This document shows positions 26,981-34,367 of a DNA stretch of 64,000 nt, one piece after another. The DNA comes from Oscillospiraceae bacterium (GTDB lineage: Bacteria > Bacillota > Clostridia > Oscillospirales > Acutalibacteraceae). Within the stretch, counting starts at the first letter, position 1; every line of letters begins with the position of its first letter. The notes under the pieces were generated by a model. The model was not told the origin of the DNA. It did no database searches and saw nothing but the letters and a program-made list of their open reading frames with translations. Location: contig DOQR01000007.1 in NCBI GenBank assembly GCA_003514385.1, forward strand, positions 62,001 to 126,000, written 5' to 3'. A program made the position numbers and the translations under genes.

Positions 26981-27028
26981 AGGGCATTCCTCCTTCTGCC
27001 CTATATTATAACACAAACTTGAAAATTC

Positions 27029-27595
27029 TCAACTACTTAATTCAACAATTGTTATGTTTTCGGCTGAAAAACCGGTCTGTTTGAGAACTATCTCCTTTAT
27101 CTGGAGGATAACCGTGTCGTTGAGAGCGCCTTTTGCGACGATTACTTCGGCGGAGTTATTGTTGATTATCACGACGCAGTCGCCGCCGGTTTTCGCTTTT
27201 ATCAGCGCTTCAATATCACCCTCGAGCTTTATCGCGTTCGACAGAGCCTTTAGCGCCGCGGTTGCTTCTTTGACGGCGGAGGCATCGGACGAGCTGTCCT
27301 TTATAACTTTGTTGAGGGTCTCCGCCGCTTCGTCATGGGCGGAATTTCTTCTGAGCTTGGCGGAGGCGAAATAATCGCTGCTCTTGCCTGTCGCCACCGC
27401 GCTCTCCGAGACTCCCGACGAATTGACAAGCTGCGCATCGCCGAGATTCCCGCCCGTGTTATCGACCGCCTCGACCGACGGTTTCGCGTTCGCACTCTTC
27501 ACCGACGGGCGGTTATAATACCAGTTTATAAACACTGCCGAACCAAGGGCGAGAACGAGTGCCGCGGCGATTATCTGCCTTTTCCTGACGACCAT
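27029..27595 (-). CDS. spoIIIAH: Stage III sporulation protein AH
   Basis: 188 residues: a cytoplasmic start (VVRKRQ), one membrane helix (IIAAALVLALGSAVFINWY), a disordered linker and a C-terminal ring-building domain of the YscJ/FliF type. SpoIIIAH in the mother-cell membrane binds SpoIIQ from the forespore, forming the feeding-tube channel needed for sigma-G activity. Last gene of the spoIIIA operon. Confidence 0.9.
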   Translation of the reverse strand: MVVRKRQIIAAALVLALGSAVFINWYYNRPSVKSANAKPSVEAVDNTGGNLGDAQLVNSSGVSESAVATGKSSDYFASAKLRRNSAHDEAAETLNKVIKDSSSDASAVKEATAALKALSNAIKLEGDIEALIKAKTGGDCVVIINNNSAEVIVAKGALNDTVILQIKEIVLKQTGFSAENITIVELSS

Positions 27596-27637
27596 AAATA
27601 TCAATCCTTTCGGGTTTCTTTTATTTGAACGGCGCTG

Positions 27638-28198
27638 TTACGCCGACATTTTCGTGATATATACGCGCGACGCGCTGATATCGAGAACGGCAGTTATCGC
27701 CTGGGTTATCTCCTGTCGCACGGCATCAGAGCCGCCGCCCTCGCAGACGACCGCAACGCCGCGGATCTTCGGCTGAATGAGTTTTATTATCATTCCGCCC
27801 TCGTTCCCGTCGGTCTCTATAAGAACATACTCCTTTTCATCCGAAAAGTTTTCTTTTTCGAGAGCCGTGCCGCCGGAGGTGTCGCTTTTTATCTTTTCGT
27901 TTTTTGCATATACCTGCTCGGCGCCGCTCTCGAGAGTCACCATGACGCGCGTTTTTCCCGCTCCGTCTATCGAAGAGACTATCTCTGTCAGGCGCTTTTC
28001 TATGTCCTCGGCATAGGTCTCCTGACTCTGCGCCGCAGTGACACTCTCTTTTTTCTCAGCCTTCTTTTCGCCTGACGGAATAAATTCGGAGAGTATGAGC
28101 AGCACTACGCCGAGCACGCCGACCGCGCAGAGCACGGCAAGCTTCTTGTCGGAAGTGAATACGGACTTCAATTTTTCAAATGAGTGTTTGATATCCAT
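27638..28198 (-). CDS. spoIIIAG: Stage III sporulation protein AG
   Basis: 186 residues with one N-terminal membrane segment (LAVLCAVGVLGVVLLILSEF), a charged linker (SGEKKAEKKES) and a ring-forming domain with GAGKTRVMVTLESGAEQVYA and RGVAVVCEGG. It forms a large ring in the mother-cell membrane. Its ATG overlaps the spoIIIAF stop (ATGA). Confidence 0.92.
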   Translation of the reverse strand: MDIKHSFEKLKSVFTSDKKLAVLCAVGVLGVVLLILSEFIPSGEKKAEKKESVTAAQSQETYAEDIEKRLTEIVSSIDGAGKTRVMVTLESGAEQVYAKNEKIKSDTSGGTALEKENFSDEKEYVLIETDGNEGGMIIKLIQPKIRGVAVVCEGGGSDAVRQEITQAITAVLDISASRVYITKMSA

Positions 28199-28680
28199 CA
28201 GCTTGTGCTCCCGGTTCTTATATCTATCACTGCGTCCCCCAACAGGTTTTGGAGTTTCTCGACTGCCGCTTCTTTCAGCACTGCCCCGCCCGGCAATATG
28301 ATATTCGCCTTTTTAATAAATATGCCGCCCTGCTCATCAATATCCGTCAAAAGGTCTATTTCGCAGTCGGGGTAGCCGTAGGACGTGAGTATTTCCTGCA
28401 CGCCGTCCTGCATCTGCTGGGCATATGCGGCGGTCAGGCGGTAGTTCACTTCGTTGTTTAATTCGCTCGGTATCAGAGCTTCTGTATCTGGCGAGGATGC
28501 GGAAAAATTTGTTTTCATTATGGCGCTCGCAAGCGGAAAAACGAGCGCGCATATGACCGCCAGCGCAGTGACGCACCGCATTATTTTCTGCATATTTCCC
28601 TTTGGCACGAGCGCATATATGACAGACGAAAATATCGCCGCAGTGCACACGCCGAGCGCCCATTTTTTCAGTTCTTCCAT
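28198..28680 (-). CDS. spoIIIAF: Stage III sporulation protein AF
   Basis: 160 residues with two N-terminal membrane helices and a soluble C-terminal domain (ILTSYGYPDCEIDLLTDIDE). Family features include WALGVCTAAIFSSVIYALVP and the following MQKIMRCVTALAVICALVFP helix. The ATG at 28680 was chosen; a GTG 9 bases upstream is in frame. One base separates it from the end of spoIIIAE. Confidence 0.9.
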   Translation of the reverse strand: MEELKKWALGVCTAAIFSSVIYALVPKGNMQKIMRCVTALAVICALVFPLASAIMKTNFSASSPDTEALIPSELNNEVNYRLTAAYAQQMQDGVQEILTSYGYPDCEIDLLTDIDEQGGIFIKKANIILPGGAVLKEAAVEKLQNLLGDAVIDIRTGSTS

Positions 28681-28681
28681 G

Positions 28682-29815
28682 CTACGCACCCGCTTTCACG
28701 GAGATGACTATCCCCGTTGAGATAATAAAGAGAGCTGCTGTAAAAATAACCGCCGCATTTATCACGGTCAGCGCGGACGAGAGAGTATCGAGCACCTCAC
28801 CCGTTGTGTAGTCCCCCATGGACGAGGACAGCACGCCGAGGAGCTTCAACAAAATAATTCTTGCCGTCAGCTGAAGAACGACGGGCAGGTCTATCATCAC
28901 AACGGCGATAACACCAAACACGCCGACCGTACTTTTGAGCAGAGACACACTGCCAATAATAGACGAATAGGCATCACTGAGCGCGCCGCCGACTATCGGC
29001 ACGGCGGAGCTGAGCGCAAGCTTTATGCCTTTTGAAGCCAAAGTGTCCGCGCTACCGGCGAGCAGGCTTTTGAGCCCCAGAACAGCCGAAAATGCCGCCG
29101 CAACAAATGACAGAACTCCTATAGTGAGTTTTTTTATCATATCCGCGAGCTTTGTAAGCTTCAATTCGGGGCTCAGCGATGCGGACACTCCGAAAGCCGA
29201 GAAAGCGCCGCACAGGGGCATTATTATATTCCCTGCCGTCTGCGCCGCCGCCTGCGCTGCCGCCATGGCAAACGAGCCGTAAGTCAGGGCGAGCGTGGGA
29301 TTCCCCGCGGCGGTTATTATGCCGACGAGCACGGGAATGAGCGCGAGCATAAAATCAGAAGTCGCCTCAACGGCGCTCATCCCCTGCGAGATAACTCCGG
29401 CGGACGAAGCAAAGACGGTTATCGCGACGGCGCAGCCTATGACTATATTCAGCGGCTCGGAAAAATTTTCGGCGGCTGCAGTGCCTTTGATAAGACCGAC
29501 GAGAACAACAGCACCTGCGATTATAACCATGTCTTTTATCGGCTTTTTGAAGCTCCCGCGCGCGATATCGGCGAACATGGAGATAATTTTTTTAGGTGAT
29601 GGCGAGAGCATCGACTGCCAATTTGATATATCTATCCCCGCCGAGTCAATAGTGTCTTTCACATCATCGGGCAGAGAATCGTCGAGGCTGTCCGCTCCGC
29701 TCGACTCATAAAAAGACGAATAATTGTCCGTCGTCTCCTCTTCAAGAGCGAAGCACACGGCGGTATTGAGCGCGAACAGCATCAGCAGAGCCGCAATCAC
29801 TTTCAAGCATCTCAT
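28682..29815 (-). CDS. spoIIIAE: Stage III sporulation protein AE
   Basis: A polytopic membrane protein (377 aa) with an N-terminal signal-like segment, a short periplasmic stretch and about eight hydrophobic helices; the SLKSTVGVFGVIAVVMIDLP region is typical. It is part of the SpoIIIA channel complex. Confidence 0.93.
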   Translation of the reverse strand: MRCLKVIAALLMLFALNTAVCFALEEETTDNYSSFYESSGADSLDDSLPDDVKDTIDSAGIDISNWQSMLSPSPKKIISMFADIARGSFKKPIKDMVIIAGAVVLVGLIKGTAAAENFSEPLNIVIGCAVAITVFASSAGVISQGMSAVEATSDFMLALIPVLVGIITAAGNPTLALTYGSFAMAAAQAAAQTAGNIIMPLCGAFSAFGVSASLSPELKLTKLADMIKKLTIGVLSFVAAAFSAVLGLKSLLAGSADTLASKGIKLALSSAVPIVGGALSDAYSSIIGSVSLLKSTVGVFGVIAVVMIDLPVVLQLTARIILLKLLGVLSSSMGDYTTGEVLDTLSSALTVINAAVIFTAALFIISTGIVISVKAGA

Positions 29816-29824
29816 AGACGTCCC

Positions 29825-30216
29825 TCAGATATTTATCAGTTCTTTTGCGAGCTCAACTGCCGACTTTATCAACGGCAGGGCGAGCGCGATTATCGCCGCC
29901 TTTGCCGCAAGCTCGGACACGCCCGCCACGGCGGAATTGCCGTTGTCGCGGCAGATATCGCCCGCGATCTGCGCCGCGACGGCAACGCCGAGTGCCTTTA
30001 TCAGCACGGATATGCACTCGCCGCCTGTCTCCGACATCCCGGAGAAAAAATCAAGCTGCGAGATTATATTCTGCAAAATGCGCACTGCGGACGCAGCTAT
30101 CACCGCGACTGCCGCTATCTGCACTATCGGGGCATACTCCGGGCGATACTGCTTTATCACGGCGCACAGCACGCACACCGACACCGCGAGCGCGGCGGTT
30201 TTAATTATCTCCGCCA
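29825..30216 (-). CDS. spoIIIAD: Stage III sporulation protein AD
   Basis: 130 residues and three to four membrane helices. The ATG at 30216 begins MAEIIKTAALAVSVCVLCAV and is 2 bases after the spoIIIAC stop; a longer frame overlapping spoIIIAC is unlikely. Membrane component of the SpoIIIA complex. Confidence 0.92.
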
Positions 30217-30218
30217 TA

Positions 30219-30413
30219 TCAGCCACCGAGCATACCGTTGACGGCATCGAGCAGCTGCGAAAGATACGGCAGCAGCATGATAAGCACTGCGGCTATGCCC
30301 GCCAGCACGGTTATCAGCGCATAATCATCGCGTCCCGCTCTGGATAGTACCTGACTGAGCACCGCCACGATTATGCCGACCATTGCTATTTTTATAACTA
30401 TTCCCGCTTCCAT
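30219..30413 (-). CDS. spoIIIAC: Stage III sporulation protein AC
   Basis: 64 residues with two membrane helices (VIKIAMVGIIVAVLSQVL and ALITVLAGIAAVLIMLLPYL), the normal size and pattern for SpoIIIAC. Gap to spoIIIAB is 39 bases. Confidence 0.93.
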   Translation of the reverse strand: MEAGIVIKIAMVGIIVAVLSQVLSRAGRDDYALITVLAGIAAVLIMLLPYLSQLLDAVNGMLGG

Positions 30414-30452
30414 AGACGATGCACGGCAAACGCCGTTCCTTTCCTGAATTTA

Positions 30453-30959
30453 TCAGACAGCCGCTATCACAATGACTGCGCCCGCGAGCGCGCCGAGAGG
30501 CGGCAGAACTTTTGCATATTTCTTTTTCTTTTCCCGCGTCTCCGAGAGCCGCAGCTCAAAATCGGCGCAGAACATATCGCAGTTTGCTATCTGCCCCTCG
30601 AGTGCGGTAGTACCGAGCGAGCGGCCGAAAGAGACAAGCCGCGAGACATCGGACGAAGTCAAGCCGACGGTGTTTTTCCGCGCAGAGAGCGAATCGCTCC
30701 ACGCCTGCGGAAACGGCTCTGAATCACAGAGCTTTATACACTCCGGGATAAACATGAGTTCTTTCAAATCCGGGGTCGAACCGAGTATCTCGAGCACATC
30801 GCCGACCGGGCAGCAGCAACATTCAAGCTGGGTCCGCACAACGCGCAGCATAATGCATATCTTTTCGAGCAGGCTCACGCGCAGGCTCAGCATACGCGCC
30901 GCATATCCGCCCGCAAGCAGCAGCACCGATGCCGTCAGGACGGCTCCGATCATTCGCAT
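30453..30959 (-). CDS. spoIIIAB: Stage III sporulation protein AB
   Basis: 168 residues: an N-terminal membrane helix (MIGAVLTASVLLLAGGYAA), a coiled-coil helical middle and a C-terminal membrane helix (VLPPLGALAGAVIVIAAV). AAGGAG lies 8 bases before ATG 30959. It is structurally like GspF-type proteins and is thought to partner SpoIIIAA. The first ~137 bases overlap the end of spoIIIAA in another frame. Confidence 0.9.
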   Translation of the reverse strand: MRMIGAVLTASVLLLAGGYAARMLSLRVSLLEKICIMLRVVRTQLECCCCPVGDVLEILGSTPDLKELMFIPECIKLCDSEPFPQAWSDSLSARKNTVGLTSSDVSRLVSFGRSLGTTALEGQIANCDMFCADFELRLSETREKKKKYAKVLPPLGALAGAVIVIAAV

Positions 30960-31899
30960 AAAAATGCTCCTTCAGGTCATATATTCCTGCTGTCTCACCC
31001 GGGCGTTCGCCGAGCATGACGAGCTTCGAGAACACGCCGGACGAGAGCAGCTCCGCCGCGGCGGGACGGCTACGCAGGTCTTCATCTTTACCGACATGGA
31101 CGCTGACGAGAAAATTCACACCAGAGTTCATACCCTCTAAGATACGCTTCGCTTCGGAGAGATTGCCTATCTCATCGCAGACGATTATCTGCGGCGAAAG
31201 GGTTCTGAGTGCTGTCAGAATACCAACATCCTTTGGATAGCCTGTCAGAACATCGGAGAAGCCGACATCGCACTGCGGGCATCCGCCGCTCGAAGCGGCT
31301 ATCTCCCCGCGCTCGTCAACTATCGCCACACGATAATATCTGCCGCCTGAGACGCCCGACAGCCTGCGTGCGAGGTCGCGCAGGAGCGTTGTTTTGCCCG
31401 AGAGCGGAGGTCCCGCGATAATCGCGGACACGATACCTTGAGAAAAGAGAGACGGATATATTTCATCCGACGAGCCCGGAATTTCATGGGCGATACGCAG
31501 ATTCACGGACGAGATATCGCGAAACGACTTCACCGTCCCGCTTTCCGCCATGACCGCCGTTCCGCAGACTCCGGCTCTGTGTCCGTGGGCGAGGCTTATA
31601 AACCCGCTCGCCGCAGCGGCGGAATTCGAATGGACGGAATAGCCGCACATGCGCGAGAAGCTCGCCTGAAGCTCCGCAGGAGTTGCCGCAAGCGCACCCG
31701 GCGAATATACCGAGCCGGTTCTGCCGCTTTTATAAACAAACAGCGAGCCTATGCGCGTAACTATAACAACAGGTCTCGCGGCGCGCAGGCGTATTTCATA
31801 TGCGCTCTCTTTGACACGGCTGTCAACCCCGAACAAAGCGGCGCAAAGCCGTTCGTCAAGGAAGTCCACCGCGCTGTCAAATGAATCTGCCGCCCGCAT
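30823..31899 (-). CDS. spoIIIAA: Stage III sporulation protein AA (secretion-type ATPase)
   Basis: 358 residues. Walker A is IIAGPPLSGKTTLLRDLAR (~165-180), followed by VAIVDERGEIAA, QCDVGFSDVLTGYPK, Walker B-like IIVCDEIGNLSEAK and VSVHVGKDEDL. It powers the SpoIIIA-SpoIIQ channel. GGAGG precedes the ATG. Odd: conserved sequence ends around GIYDLKEHF, but the frame stays open for about 45 more residues (rich in Ala, Arg, Asp), through the start of spoIIIAB, an unusually long overlap of 137 bases. Confidence 0.93.
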   Translation of the reverse strand: MRAADSFDSAVDFLDERLCAALFGVDSRVKESAYEIRLRAARPVVIVTRIGSLFVYKSGRTGSVYSPGALAATPAELQASFSRMCGYSVHSNSAAAASGFISLAHGHRAGVCGTAVMAESGTVKSFRDISSVNLRIAHEIPGSSDEIYPSLFSQGIVSAIIAGPPLSGKTTLLRDLARRLSGVSGGRYYRVAIVDERGEIAASSGGCPQCDVGFSDVLTGYPKDVGILTALRTLSPQIIVCDEIGNLSEAKRILEGMNSGVNFLVSVHVGKDEDLRSRPAAAELLSSGVFSKLVMLGERPGETAGIYDLKEHFYANDRSRPDGIGAAACGRICGAYAEPAREPARKDMHYAARCADPA

Positions 31900-31953
31900 G
31901 ATACCGCCTCCGTTTCTCTAAATAATATGAAGCCTTGTCCCCGGGTAGAACTG

Positions 31954-31984
31954 AAAAAAGCACCCTGCAAAAATGCAGAGTGCT
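31954..31984 (-). terminator. Terminator of the GH36 gene
   Basis: The stem AGCACTCTGCA/TGCAGGGTGCT (one mismatch) with a 4-base loop is followed by six T on the minus strand, 14 bases after the GH36 stop and before spoIIIAA. Confidence 0.85.
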
Positions 31985-31997
31985 GATATTGATTTGT

Positions 31998-33680
31998 TTA
32001 TCTGACTTCGAGTATATTGCTCGCGCCTGTGAAGAGATTGAAATACAACAGTTTTTCTTCGCCGTTTTCGATGAATTTTATCTCATAGTTTCCGTCCGCG
32101 CGGGCACCGACGCATTTGACATCGAGAATCTTTGCATCGGATTCTCTGAAAGTCTCTTTGAGCACTTCGAGCTCCGCTTCGCTGTATTCCCCGGCATCGT
32201 CGGAGACGAAGAGCACACGCCCGAAGAGGTTGTTTATCTTCGCAAGCAGCAGTTTCTGCTCCCAGGTGAAAGTCAAATTATGGTCGCGCAGGAAGAAAAC
32301 ATCGGGGTCGTTTAAGAACGCTCTGCCGTTGAGATGTCGGCGGAACATGCTGTTGTTTATGGCGTTCTGTGCGCTGGGCAGCTCGTTGTTTATCGACATG
32401 GAGTTATAGAACTTGCCGCCGTAAGATAAATCGACATCGCAGCTTATCCTGCACGCATCGACAACGCCGAATGTGGGACCGAGCGGCACGCCGCAGCCGA
32501 GGATGAGCTTATCGCCGACGCACTCGCGCAGGAAGTCCATCGCCTCGCACATGATGGTTCCGCGGGTCTTATTATCGCGCGGAGTCCTGCACTGGCTGTA
32601 GAGGAAGTCGAGCTTCACCATATCGTAGCCCCAGTCGTTTAACACGGTGTCAAAGACTTTTTTCAGATGCTCACGCACCTCGGGGTTATAGATATCGAGC
32701 GTATACGCGCCGCCCCACGCGACACAGCCGAGCTGAGGCTTGCCGTCGGGATTGCGAATGAGCCAATCGGGATGCTCTTTCAATATGCGCGATTTTCCGC
32801 GCTGAACATTGAAGGGCGCGAGCCAAATGCCCACAAGGTAGCCCTCTCTGTGGACGGCGTCGGCTATGGTTTTCATGCCGTTGGGAAAGTCCCTGCCGTT
32901 ATAGTCGAGCCAGTCGCCGACAAAAGGCTCATAGCCGTCGTCGATCTGGAATATATTGACGCTCTCGCGCGCCCGCGAAAGCCCTTTTAAATCACGCAGG
33001 ATTATATTTTCATCTATTTTCTGGAAGTAGTTATACCACGAAGTATAGCCCGTGAGCCTGTCGACGCGCTTCTTTGCAGGTAGACTCATAGCGGCAAAAT
33101 ATTTGTCAAACACCTCGTCGTAGCCGCCGACAAAGCGGACGATATCAAACATCTCATACGGTTCGCTTATAGTCAGCCCCTCGACATCCTTTTCGACGGA
33201 GAAAATATGCTTCTCCATATCCGAATAGAAAACGGTGTAGCCGTTTCTCTCGCTCAGCGAGCCGAAGAGCTCAAACTCATCGCCGCGGCGGAGATAGGTA
33301 TATGTAAAGCTATGGAAAAAGCCCGGGCGCGGCTCATAGCGGGTGAATGCATAGTCGCCGGAGGTTATTGCCATATCTTTCGTATATTTTGTGACACCAG
33401 CGAGCGGAGTCGTTCCGCGATAGATATCCTCGGAGGACACCTCGCCCGATGTTGTCCACGACTGATAGCCGTTGACAAAGAATTTTTCGTTCTTTTCATA
33501 CTCATGCCAGAATTCGAGCGACGCCGAAATGAGCGTTATCGGGCGCGAGGGAATGAGAGTCAGCTTCACTCCGCTCTCATCGTTAACGGTAATGACCGAG
33601 AAGTGCGGTCCAGAATAGCCGACAGTCTCATAAACTGCGCCGGCGAGAGAATATTTGAGTCTGAATACGGGCTTGTTCAT
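31998..33680 (-). CDS. Glycoside hydrolase family 36 alpha-galactosidase-like protein
   Basis: 560 residues, cytoplasmic (no signal peptide). The beta-sandwich N-domain is followed by a TIM barrel: VNIFQIDDGYEPFVGDWL, the nucleophile Asp ~358 in YDMVKLDFLYSQC and the likely acid/base Asp ~415 in CRISCDVDL. These are GH-D clan hallmarks. Length is shorter than full GH36 (~700), as in the compact clostridial group. It would release terminal galactose from raffinose-type oligosaccharides. It stands alone with its own terminator, no transporter nearby. RBS GGAGG precedes the ATG. Confidence 0.88.
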   Translation of the reverse strand: MNKPVFRLKYSLAGAVYETVGYSGPHFSVITVNDESGVKLTLIPSRPITLISASLEFWHEYEKNEKFFVNGYQSWTTSGEVSSEDIYRGTTPLAGVTKYTKDMAITSGDYAFTRYEPRPGFFHSFTYTYLRRGDEFELFGSLSERNGYTVFYSDMEKHIFSVEKDVEGLTISEPYEMFDIVRFVGGYDEVFDKYFAAMSLPAKKRVDRLTGYTSWYNYFQKIDENIILRDLKGLSRARESVNIFQIDDGYEPFVGDWLDYNGRDFPNGMKTIADAVHREGYLVGIWLAPFNVQRGKSRILKEHPDWLIRNPDGKPQLGCVAWGGAYTLDIYNPEVREHLKKVFDTVLNDWGYDMVKLDFLYSQCRTPRDNKTRGTIMCEAMDFLRECVGDKLILGCGVPLGPTFGVVDACRISCDVDLSYGGKFYNSMSINNELPSAQNAINNSMFRRHLNGRAFLNDPDVFFLRDHNLTFTWEQKLLLAKINNLFGRVLFVSDDAGEYSEAELEVLKETFRESDAKILDVKCVGARADGNYEIKFIENGEEKLLYFNLFTGASNILEVR

Positions 33681-33787
33681 CCTGTTTCCTCCCTACGATT
33701 TTCTCTTCAGGCTTCAGTTTATCATTTTGAGACGAAAAAAACAATAGGAATTTAGTGCCGCATCTATCGATTGAAAAAATTATAGAC

Positions 33788-33822
33788 ATAAAAAAACAGC
33801 GCCGCACTCAAAAATGTGCGGT
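33788..33822 (-). terminator. Terminator of the 43-residue protein gene
   Basis: GCACCGCAC and GTGCGGCGC pair (one mismatch) around an 8-base loop and are followed by TGTTTTTTT on the minus strand. Confidence 0.85.
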
Positions 33823-33886
33823 GCCGATATATTGGAACCCTTTCGGGCTTGTTTTAGTTCCTGCGGCTGAGAAGCCGCCGCTTAAG

Positions 33887-34018
33887 TTACAGTGCAGCTT
33901 TGCCTGCTACAGAACTAAGCGCGAGAAGCATCATGAGCTTGTGGAAGCTGAACTTCTTCTCCTTCTCAATCTCACCAAACAGGTCCTGTTCCATCTTGTA
34001 GTACTGCTTCATCATCAT
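33887..34018 (-). CDS. Small orphan protein, 43 residues
   Basis: Begins MMMKQYYKMEQDLFGEIE, has a charged middle (EIEKEKKF) and ends in a hydrophobic stretch LMMLLALSSVAGKAAL. AAAGGA lies 9 bases before the first ATG. An in-frame ATG at 34051 overlaps the -10 box and cannot be used. It has its own promoter and a downstream terminator, so it is a monocistronic unit. No family recognised; it could be a membrane-active or regulatory peptide. Confidence 0.65.
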   Translation of the reverse strand: MMMKQYYKMEQDLFGEIEKEKKFSFHKLMMLLALSSVAGKAAL

Positions 34019-34049
34019 ATCTGTCAGTCCTTTCATTTGGTATGCTTTC

Positions 34050-34077
34050 ATTATACTCAGTTTCCGCTATTTGTCAA
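34050..34077 (-). promoter_or_regulatory. Near-consensus promoter of the 43-residue protein gene
   Basis: TTGACA (34077-34072) and TATAAT (34055-34050) with a 16-base spacer: both hexamers are perfect sigma-A consensus. Confidence 0.88.
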
Positions 34078-34083
34078 GTAATT

Positions 34084-34115
34084 TTGCACAAACAAGTGCG
34101 CTCTCATTTGTGCAA
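34084..34115. promoter_or_regulatory. Inverted repeat TTGCACAAA...TTTGTGCAA upstream of the small-protein promoter
   Basis: A perfect 9-bp inverted repeat with a 14-base spacer lies 7 bases upstream of the -35 box. The same half-site recurs in the palindrome at 34187-34201. Confidence 0.5.
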
Positions 34116-34186
34116 TTTCACTAAAGGAACAGACTTTTATAAACCTACCAGTTTGAATAATTGCTTTTAACCGCATTAAAATCTTA

Positions 34187-34201
34187 TGTGCATATTGCAC
34201 A
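34187..34201. promoter_or_regulatory. Palindrome TGTGCATATTGCACA
   Basis: TGTGCA and TGCACA separated by TAT, sharing the half-site of the repeat at 34084-34115. It lies in the otherwise gene-free AT-rich stretch 34080-34305, in which I see nothing else. Confidence 0.45.
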
Positions 34202-34306
34202 ATCGGAGCGTTCCTGATTGTGTATTATGACGAAGTGTGAGCAGATTTTTTGGAACATCCTACAAAACAGATGCCAAAAGTTTGTTAGAAATAACAACAA
34301 AAATAT

Positions 34307-34340
34307 TCAAAAAGAGCCTCCGACACATGTCGAAAGCTCT
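34307..34340 (-). terminator. Terminator of the acyl-CoA synthetase gene
   Basis: AGAGC...GCTCT with inner CGACA/TGTCG pairing is followed by TTTTTG on the minus strand, about 28 bases after the stop. Confidence 0.8.
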
Positions 34341-34367
34341 CCTTTTGTGTTATTCTGATGAAAAGAA

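Noticed and set aside
34019..34051. Longer small protein starting at 34051
   Set aside because: That ATG overlaps the TATAAT box, so it is not in the transcript.
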